Source: Caulobacteraceae bacterium (lineage in GTDB: Bacteria; Pseudomonadota; Alphaproteobacteria; Caulobacterales; Caulobacteraceae). From it: DNA of 5,014 nt. Where the stretch lies: positions 9,810 through 14,823 of the forward strand of contig PLFA01000132.1 of assembly GCA_003136615.1 (NCBI GenBank), given 5' to 3'. How positions within the stretch are numbered: position 1 is the first letter of the stretch; each line of letters opens with the position of its first letter. The notes beneath the pieces are model-generated. The model saw only the letters and a program-made list of their open reading frames with translations. It did not search any database and had not been told where the DNA came from. This document shows, one piece after another, positions 1 to 3,840 of this stretch. The position numbers and the translations under genes were made by a program.

Positions 1-303
1 GGTCTCGACGAGGGGGTCGCCGGCGCGCAGGGCGGCGAGCTCCTTCTCGACCCTCGGCTGCAGGGCCACGCTCACATGCAGGATGCGGGACGCCTGCACG
101 AAGGCGCCCAAGGCCTCCTCGCCCCCCTCCGTCTCCTCGCCCGCTTCCAGCGCCTCGGCCTTGCGGCGCGCCATGCGGATGAAGATGTTCGCGACCGCCG
201 CACTATTCTGCAATAAGCAAAGACGTTCCTCCGCGCGGGGAATGCGCTCATCAGCATCGGCGGAAAATTCGGAATCGAAGATCATCACCCCATATAATTG
301 CAT
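1..303 (-). CDS. Hypothetical protein, N-terminal part only (runs off left edge)
   Basis: I do not recognise this protein. An open minus-strand frame of 101 codons runs from the ATG at 303 through the left edge with no stop. Translation begins MQLYGVMIFDSEF and continues with a helix-rich, charged sequence including NSAAVANIFIRMARRKAEAL, an acidic stretch (EAGEETEGGEEA), then FVQASRILHVSVALQPRVEKEL. No signal peptide or membrane segment is visible, so a small soluble cytoplasmic protein is likely. The start is uncertain: ATG at 303, GTG at 288 and ATG at 285 are all in frame and none has a clear Shine-Dalgarno. A TTGACA box at 318-323 on this strand would favour the downstream starts. Codon choice (strong G/C at third positions over most of the length) supports coding on this strand; the competing plus-strand frame has low-complexity Ser/Ala-rich translation. 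It is transcribed divergently from the MFS gene. Confidence 0.7.
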   Translation of the reverse strand, partial: MQLYGVMIFDSEFSADADERIPRAEERLCLLQNSAAVANIFIRMARRKAEALEAGEETEGGEEALGAFVQASRILHVSVALQPRVEKELAALRAGDPLVET

Positions 304-317
304 AACGCGATGTATCT

Positions 318-323
318 TGTCAA
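318..323 (-). promoter_or_regulatory. Possible -35 box for the minus-strand gene
   Basis: The minus strand reads TTGACA here, an exact sigma-70 type -35 hexamer. The matching -10 region is A/T-rich but poor (CAATTA at 295-300 with a 17-base spacer, or overlapping alternatives). If it is used, transcription would start near 285-290, which would favour the GTG 288 or ATG 285 start and a nearly leaderless mRNA. This is inference from a hexamer match only. Confidence 0.3.
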
Positions 324-330
324 TAGGCTT

Positions 331-358
331 CTCCTCGCCCGCTGCGGCGGGGGAGGAG
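331..358. repeat. GC-rich interspersed hairpin, copy 1
   Basis: A 12-base left arm (CTCCTCGCCCGC, 331-342) pairs with a right arm (GCGGGGGAGGAG, 347-358) with a single mismatch around a TGCG loop. Both arms recur exactly at 482-493 and 498-509 with a different loop. G-rich sequence follows (about 359-410) but I see no strong second hairpin there. This resembles the intergenic palindromic (REP-like) repeats common in GC-rich alphaproteobacteria. It lies between divergent genes, so it is unlikely to be a simple terminator for either. Confidence 0.7.
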
Positions 359-481
359 GGCCGCGAAGGAGCTGAGGGGGAAGCCGCCGTGATTATGGGG
401 TGAGGGGACGTTCAGGCTTGGCGCCGTGGTTAACCGCCCCATTTATCGCGCTGCAATTTCTCCCTCCCCCACTTCATGGGC

Positions 482-509
482 CTCCTCGCCCGCGGAAGCG
501 GGGGAGGAG
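482..509. repeat. GC-rich interspersed hairpin, copy 2
   Basis: The arms CTCCTCGCCCGC (482-493) and GCGGGGGAGGAG (498-509) are identical to those at 331-358, but the loop is GGAA rather than TGCG. The arms, including the internal mismatch, are conserved while the loop varies, so this is a second member of one repeat family. Flanking C-rich (about 459-470) and G-rich (about 516-525) tracts may extend the element. Confidence 0.7.
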
Positions 510-646
510 AGGTTCTGGAGGGGGCGATAGCGTCTGAGATATTCTTTTTTTGCAATGCGTTTGCCCTGAGATAAAGACGCGGGCGAGACGCCACGCTCCG
601 AAAAAGGCGCCACGGCGCGCCAACTATCGGCTATCTGCCCCTTAAG

Positions 647-1879
647 ATGACGACGCCCGCACCCGCCCAGGTCCTCGATGACTCCACGCGCGCGCCCACG
701 CCATGGATGACGGTCATCCTGCTGGGCTCGCTGATCGGCTTCGCGGCTCTTTCCATCGACATGTATCTGCCGGCGCTGCCGCAGATTGGTCAGGACTTCG
801 GGGCGCCGACGGGGGCGGCCCAGGCGACGCTCTCCTCGTTCTTCCTAGGCATCGCGCTCGGGCAGTTCTTCTATGGACCGGCGTCGGATCGCTGGGGCCG
901 GCGGGGGCCGTTGTTCGCCGGGGTGATCCTTTACGCCCTGGCGTCGGTGGGCTGCGCGTTGGCGCCGTCCCTCCCGCTTCTGGTCGTCGCGCGATTCCTG
1001 CAGGCCCTGGGCGGATGCGCGGGCCAGGTGATCGCCCGCGCGGTGGTGCGCGACAAGTTCGGTCATCGCCAGTCGGCGCGTATTCTCTCGCAGCTGATGC
1101 TGGTGATGGGCCTCGCGCCGATCCTCGCCCCCCTGGCCGGCGGCGCGCTCCTCAGCGTGGGGAGCTGGCGCGCGATCTTCTGGGTCATGGCCGCGTTCGG
1201 GGTGGTGATCGGGGTGTGGATGTTCTTCGCCCTGGCCGAGACGCGCTCGGCGGAGACGGCGGCCAAGTCGCGGGCGGAGCATCCGCTCACCAGCTATCTC
1301 AGCCTGCTGAAAAACCGCGCCCTGATCGGCTACACCCTGGCCGGGGCGTTCAATGGCGGCGCTCTCTTTGCCTATATCGCCGCCTCGCCGGGCCTCTTGA
1401 TCACCACCTATCACATCCCCACGGAGCTCTTTGGCGTGGTGTTCGGGGTCAATGCGATCGGTCTGATTGGCCTTAGCCAGGTCAACGCCCACCTGCTGCA
1501 CCGCCATAGCCCGGAATTCATTCTGGCGCGTTCGCGGGCGGCCTCGATCCTCTTCGCCGGGGTTCTGGCCCTGGACGCCTATACGGGGTTCGGGGGCATG
1601 TGGGGCGTGCTCATCCCGCTCTTCGCCGTGGTCTCGTCCTTTGGTCTGGTGGGCGCCAATACCCAGGCCGCGGGCATGAGCATCGATCCGCACCGCGCCG
1701 GCTCGATCTCGGCCCTGATGGGCGGGGCGAGCTTTGGGGCCGGCGCTCTGATCTCGGGCCTCACCGCCGTCTTCGCCGACGGCACGCCGCGCCCCATGGC
1801 GGCGGTGATCCTGGGCTCGATCCTGGCCTCGAGCGCCGCGCTCTACGGCCTGGCGCAGCCGGCGGCGAGGCGGGTGTAG
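647..1879 (+). CDS. MFS drug-resistance transporter, Bcr/CflA type (DHA1)
   Basis: This is a 410-residue inner-membrane proton-coupled exporter of the major facilitator superfamily, the usual length for Bcr/CflA proteins, which export drugs or small metabolites. Visible family signatures are SIDMYLPALP in TM1 (residues 36-45), the loop 2-3 motif A GPASDRWGRR (77-86), RFLQALGG followed by ARAVVRD (116-136), LAPILAPLAGG in TM5 (156-166), SWRAIFW (173-179), and ANTQAAGMSIDPHRAGSISALMG in the C-terminal half (337-359). Hydrophobic segments fit 12 TM helices with a polar central loop around 200-225. The ATG at 647 has no clear Shine-Dalgarno; ATG at 707 (Met21) is an alternative that would still keep TM1. 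The stop lies 10 bases before the LysE-type gene, so the two are probably co-transcribed. The family is clear, the substrate is not; E. coli Bcr exports bicyclomycin and sulfonamides, but that cannot be transferred here. Confidence 0.93.
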   Translation: MTTPAPAQVLDDSTRAPTPWMTVILLGSLIGFAALSIDMYLPALPQIGQDFGAPTGAAQATLSSFFLGIALGQFFYGPASDRWGRRGPLFAGVILYALASVGCALAPSLPLLVVARFLQALGGCAGQVIARAVVRDKFGHRQSARILSQLMLVMGLAPILAPLAGGALLSVGSWRAIFWVMAAFGVVIGVWMFFALAETRSAETAAKSRAEHPLTSYLSLLKNRALIGYTLAGAFNGGALFAYIAASPGLLITTYHIPTELFGVVFGVNAIGLIGLSQVNAHLLHRHSPEFILARSRAASILFAGVLALDAYTGFGGMWGVLIPLFAVVSSFGLVGANTQAAGMSIDPHRAGSISALMGGASFGAGALISGLTAVFADGTPRPMAAVILGSILASSAALYGLAQPAARRV

Positions 1880-1885
1880 GGGGGC
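1880..1885 (+). promoter_or_regulatory. Ribosome binding site for the LysE-type gene
   Basis: A G-rich tract lies directly after the MFS stop codon and ends four bases before the ATG at 1890. It is the only Shine-Dalgarno-like sequence in the 10-base gap, and it supports that start and translation from a shared mRNA. Confidence 0.45.
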
Positions 1886-1889
1886 GGCC

Positions 1890-2513
1890 ATGATCGATGT
1901 GAACGCCATTGTCGGTGTGACGGGGATCTTCGCCCTGGGGGTGATGAGTCCGGGGCCGAATTTCCTGGTGGTTGCCCAGCGCGCGGTGACGCGGGGCCGG
2001 GCGGACGCTCTGGCGACCATGCTGGGCGTGGTGACGATCAGCATGATCTGGGCGTCATCGAGCCTGTTCGGGATCAGCATCGTCTTCAAGCTCTTTCCCT
2101 GGACGCGCCTGGCGTTGAAGTTGCTGGGCGCCGCCTATCTGGTCTGGTTCGGCGTCCGGCTGTGGCGGCATGCGGGCGACCCGATCGCCACGGCGCCAAC
2201 AGGCCTCGGCGCGCGGCCAGGCTTCTGGCCGGCCTTTCGCGCCGGACTGGCGACGAACCTCGCCAACGCCAAGGCCATCGCCTTTTACAGTTCCGTCTTC
2301 GCCGCCGCCGCGCCGCCGCCGGGGGAGACGGCCACACTCTGGCTGGCTCTGGCTCTGGTCATGCTCATCTCCCTGACTTGGTACAGCCTTGTGGCCTTCG
2401 CCCTGTCGACGGGCGCGATTGCGCGCGCCTATCGGGGCGCCAAGCAGACGATTGAACGGACGTGCGGGGTCCTGATGGTGGCTTTCGGCGCGCACCTCGC
2501 CATGGCGAAATGA
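1890..2513 (+). CDS. LysE/RhtB-family amino-acid exporter
   Basis: This 207-residue inner-membrane protein is of normal length for the LysE/RhtB superfamily, whose members export amino acids such as threonine, homoserine or lysine. The N-terminal hallmark is present: GVMSPGPNFLVVAQRAVTRGR (residues 17-37, with SPGPN at 20-24). KLLGAAYLVWFGVRLWR (77-93) matches the third helix region, and GLATNLANAKAIAFYSSVF (119-137) matches the second conserved block. That block usually reads NPKA, and here the proline is alanine. About six hydrophobic segments are visible, with a polar loop around 94-112. The gene follows the MFS exporter by 10 bases with a G-rich ribosome binding site, suggesting an operon of two export pumps. 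It ends tail-to-tail with the VapC gene, 39 bases away, with no obvious terminator hairpin between. Substrate cannot be told from sequence. Confidence 0.93.
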   Translation: MIDVNAIVGVTGIFALGVMSPGPNFLVVAQRAVTRGRADALATMLGVVTISMIWASSSLFGISIVFKLFPWTRLALKLLGAAYLVWFGVRLWRHAGDPIATAPTGLGARPGFWPAFRAGLATNLANAKAIAFYSSVFAAAAPPPGETATLWLALALVMLISLTWYSLVAFALSTGAIARAYRGAKQTIERTCGVLMVAFGAHLAMAK

Positions 2514-2552
2514 TCCCAGGCGCCAACTTCGTCGCCGCGAACAGTCAGGGTC

Positions 2553-2960
2553 TCAGGGCGCGATCCGAAAAGGGTCAATGATGCGCAGGCCCTCACCGAT
2601 CATCATGCCATGCTGCATATCTTCGGACCACAGCGTATCGCAGCCGGCGTCCACCGCCGAGGCGGCGATCATCGCGTCATAAACCGACAAGCCGTAGCGC
2701 GCGGCAAGCGCCAGGCCCGCCTGATGGATCTCCAGGGTGAGAGGAAACACGGTCAGGAGGTCGGTGAAGGCGCCCAACATCTCGCGCGTCTCGCTCCAGG
2801 AGAGGCGCATCTTTCGCCGGGCGACATTGGCGCACTCATTGAGCACCTGGACGCTGATCGCCCCGCCGCTGGCCACCAGGGTCTCGGCCCGATCCGCCTT
2901 CGCCGCGTCGCCGGACGCCAGATAGATCAGGACATTGGTGTCGAAGAAGCTACCGGCCAT
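2553..2960 (-). CDS. vapC: VapC-type PIN-domain ribonuclease toxin
   Basis: This is a 135-residue PIN-domain protein, the usual toxin size. VapC toxins are Mg2+-dependent RNases that cut specific RNAs, often tRNA or rRNA, and arrest growth when not held by the antitoxin. All the expected acidic residues are visible: Asp7 in SFFDTNVLIYL, Glu42 in LNECANV, Asp95 in LSVYDAMIAASA, and Asp114 in LWSEDMQHG, so it looks catalytically intact. The protein ends in RIIDPF, typical of the fold. The ATG at 2960 lies inside the last codons of the antitoxin gene (11-base overlap), indicating translational coupling; a weak GAGG lies 3 bases before it. The sub-type of PIN toxin and its RNA target are not determinable here. 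Confidence 0.93.
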   Translation of the reverse strand: MAGSFFDTNVLIYLASGDAAKADRAETLVASGGAISVQVLNECANVARRKMRLSWSETREMLGAFTDLLTVFPLTLEIHQAGLALAARYGLSVYDAMIAASAVDAGCDTLWSEDMQHGMMIGEGLRIIDPFRIAP

Positions 2961-3180
2961 TCGCCTCGTCGCGGTCGAACTTGAAATCCGCGGGGAGCCG
3001 GCCGCGGAGATCGCGCAGGCGCTTTAGAAGGGCTTCGCGTCCAGGCTTGCGCGCCACAACAAACTCTCGCGCGTCGGCGATGTGCAGCTCGATCTCATCG
3101 CCCGCCTTAAGCTCAAGGGCGTCAACCACGGCGGCGGGAAGACGGACGGCGAGGCTGTTTCCCCATTTAGCGACCTGCAT
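2950..3180 (-). CDS. vapB: AbrB/MazE-fold antitoxin partner of VapC
   Basis: This 76-residue antitoxin is the first gene of the module. Residues 1-48 fit the swapped-hairpin AbrB/MazE DNA-binding fold: MQVAKWGNSLAVRLPAAVV, then LELKAGDEIELHI. The C-terminal tail, with LPADFKFDRDEANGR, matches the kind of extended segment that VapB antitoxins thread into the PIN toxin active site. It should bind VapC and, as a complex, repress its own promoter. The start at 3180 has a GGGAG ribosome binding site at 3189-3193, eight bases upstream. The stop lies inside the vapC start region (2950-2952). A perfect 7-base inverted repeat upstream is a good operator candidate. Confidence 0.92.
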   Translation of the reverse strand: MQVAKWGNSLAVRLPAAVVDALELKAGDEIELHIADAREFVVARKPGREALLKRLRDLRGRLPADFKFDRDEANGR

Positions 3181-3188
3181 GGCGACGG

Positions 3189-3193
3189 CTCCC
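3189..3193 (-). promoter_or_regulatory. vapB ribosome binding site, inside a hairpin arm
   Basis: The minus strand reads GGGAG here, eight bases before the ATG at 3180. Its GGG is part of the 3' arm of the CCCGTG/CACGGG hairpin at 3191-3208, so in the mRNA the site could be partly sequestered. Confidence 0.55.
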
Positions 3194-3208
3194 GTGGATA
3201 TACACGGG
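3191..3208 (-). promoter_or_regulatory. Hairpin overlapping the vapB ribosome binding site
   Basis: CCCGTG (3191-3196) and CACGGG (3203-3208) form a perfect 6-base stem around a 6-base GATATA loop; both strands can form it. In the vapB mRNA the stem would take in most of the Shine-Dalgarno. The loop is also most of the left half-site of the operator candidate, so the two elements are interlocked. It will only matter in RNA if transcription starts upstream of 3208, which the TACAAT box position makes borderline. Confidence 0.45.
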
Positions 3209-3221
3209 GAGATTGTATATC
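3197..3221. promoter_or_regulatory. Probable autoregulatory operator of the vapBC module
   Basis: GATATAC (3197-3203) and GTATATC (3215-3221) form a perfect 7-base inverted repeat, with an 11-base spacer, 17-41 bases upstream of the vapB start. Its half-sites sit about 18 bases apart centre to centre, a plausible geometry for a dimer of an AbrB-fold antitoxin. A TACAAT sequence on the minus strand (3212-3217) overlaps the upstream half-site and could be the -10 box, so binding would block RNA polymerase. I could not identify a matching -35. Confidence 0.6.
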
Positions 3222-3304
3222 AGATAAGTCGGGCGCGCGAAAAGCGGATCAGACGGCAACCACTTTGACGATCGCCGTTAGAGCCTGAAAATCCGAGGGG
3301 TTTC

Positions 3305-3355
3305 TAAAGCAGGATGATTTTTGACGGAATCGTCAAAAATCTGAATCCTGCTTTA
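3305..3355. repeat. Long imperfect palindrome
   Basis: A 22-base left arm (3305-3326) pairs completely with the right arm (3331-3355) except for a 3-base TGA bulge at 3342-3344; the loop is GAAT (3327-3330). Inner arms read ATTTTTGACG/CGTCAAAAAT and outer arms TAAAGCAGGAT/ATCCTGCTTTA. It is less GC-rich than its surroundings. It lies between divergent TA modules, so it is not simply a terminator for a convergent gene pair. It resembles long palindromic intergenic repeats I associate with alphaproteobacterial genomes, but a family assignment needs a genome search. Confidence 0.75.
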
Positions 3356-3359
3356 AACT

Positions 3360-3408
3360 CAAAGTGCGAGCTCGCCTCCAGCTATGGTTCTCGCGCGTGA
3401 GCACTTTG
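3360..3408. repeat. Second inverted repeat, 8-base arms
   Basis: CAAAGTGC (3360-3367) and GCACTTTG (3401-3408) are exact inverted copies with 33 bases between them. Inner sequence includes GCGAG (3366-3370) and CTCGC (3391-3395), which may add pairing. It begins five bases after the long palindrome, and the two could be one composite element. It ends where the proposed DUF433 promoter begins. Confidence 0.5.
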
Positions 3409-3437
3409 TTGAACGAACCGCCGTCGGCGCGTAGGAT
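3409..3437 (+). promoter_or_regulatory. Putative sigma-70 promoter of the DUF433 gene
   Basis: TTGAAC (3409-3414) and TAGGAT (3432-3437) are separated by exactly 17 bases; each matches the consensus hexamer at four of six positions. Transcription would start near 3444, giving a short leader before the ATG at 3467. Its placement argues against the in-frame TTG at 3437 as the start, because that codon begins inside the -10 box. Confidence 0.4.
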
Positions 3438-3466
3438 TGAGGGGGATTGATGGGAGCTTAGCATCG

Positions 3467-3694
3467 ATGTCGGAAGTTCATCGGGTGACAATCGAGCCTG
3501 GCAAGCGTGGCGGGCGCCCGACGATCCGCGGCCTCCGGATCACGGTTTATGACGTCCTGAGCCTCTTAGCCGAGGGCGCGAGTGAAGCGCAAATTCTTGA
3601 GGACTTTCCTGAACTTGAACCTGAAGATATCCGCGCCTGCCTGTCATGGGCCGCCGACCGCGAGCACAGCACGGCCACCATCCTGGCCCTGTGA
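3467..3694 (+). CDS. DUF433-family antitoxin
   Basis: A 75-residue DUF433 protein, a family of small winged-helix-like putative antitoxins often paired with DUF5615 PIN-like toxins. Characteristic features are the early GRPTIRGLRITVYDVLSLLAEG segment (residues 16-37) and the ILEDFPELEPEDIRACLSWAAD segment (43-64). I chose the ATG at 3467: a GGGAG (3452-3456) lies ten bases upstream, and family homology begins just after it. An in-frame TTG at 3437 would add ten residues but overlaps the likely promoter. The stop overlaps the next start in GTGA (3691-3694), the arrangement expected for a coupled antitoxin-toxin pair. The partner toxin is broken, so this antitoxin is probably an orphan. It may still repress its own promoter. 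Confidence 0.88.
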   Translation: MSEVHRVTIEPGKRGGRPTIRGLRITVYDVLSLLAEGASEAQILEDFPELEPEDIRACLSWAADREHSTATILAL

Positions 3695-3840
3695 AGCTGC
3701 TGCTTGACGAGAACCTGTCCCGGCGGATGACGCCGTTTCTGCAAGGGGGAACATTACTCCTGGCCCCGTATTCTCCAACTACGGAACACCAAGTAGCCGC
3801 CGCAAATGCTCTGGCATCGCCTCCCGCAACCGCCACGTGA
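3691..3840 (+). pseudogene. Truncated DUF5615 (Mut7-C/PIN-like) toxin remnant
   Basis: The GTG at 3691 overlaps the DUF433 stop by four bases and opens VKLLLDENLSRRMTPFLQ, the N-terminus of DUF5615 toxins with the first catalytic-type Asp in LLDEN. From about 3745 the translation (GGTLLLAPYSPTTEHQ...) no longer resembles the family, and the frame stops at 3840 after 49 residues, whereas intact members are usually around 110-120 residues. The later acidic residues of the PIN-like fold are missing, so the product should be inactive. The break coincides with the arrival of the lower-GC minus-strand DUF3427 gene, whose last 62 bases (3779-3840) overlap this frame antisense. I read it as a toxin gene cut by an insertion or recombination event; the rest may lie beyond the window or be lost. 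Confidence 0.8.
3745..3778. other. Probable recombination junction
   Basis: These bases lie between the last toxin-like codon and the stop codon of the minus-strand helicase-type gene. DUF433/toxin sequence to the left is strongly GC-rich and the DNA to the right is visibly less so. I see no clear terminal inverted repeat, target duplication or terminator stem here. The exact breakpoint could be a few bases either way. Confidence 0.45.

Larger units (their letters stand above)
304..646. other. Intergenic region between divergent genes, 343 bases
   Basis: This stretch separates the minus-strand hypothetical gene from the MFS gene. It holds the two hairpin repeats described separately, a T-run at 545-551 without a convincing stem just before it, and presumably the promoters of both genes. 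I found no open frame with credible protein-like translation and no RNA gene. No good sigma-70 pair for the MFS gene could be picked out. Confidence 0.6.

Noticed and set aside
83..403. Plus-strand open frame across the left edge gene and first hairpin
   Set aside because: Low-complexity Ser/Ala-rich translation, running into the repeat; the minus-strand frame reads far more like a protein.
331..509. CRISPR array
   Set aside because: Only two copies of a self-complementary GC-rich element with a long irregular gap, and no cas gene nearby.
545..551. T-run as the tail of an intrinsic terminator on the plus strand
   Set aside because: No stem lies immediately before it; the second hairpin ends 35 bases earlier, and no plus-strand gene precedes it.
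845..2089. Long minus-strand open frame antisense to the MFS gene
   Set aside because: Its translation is rich in Arg, His, Gln and Gly with no domain, as expected for the shadow of a GC-rich gene; the plus strand encodes a clear 12-TM transporter.
3437..3466. TTG start extending the DUF433 protein by ten residues
   Set aside because: It overlaps the likely -10 box, and the added residues do not look like the family; the ATG at 3467 has a Shine-Dalgarno.
3741..3778. Rho-independent terminator after the DUF3427 gene
   Set aside because: Only a loose GGGG/CCCC pairing with a large loop and no T-run on the minus strand; not supportable.
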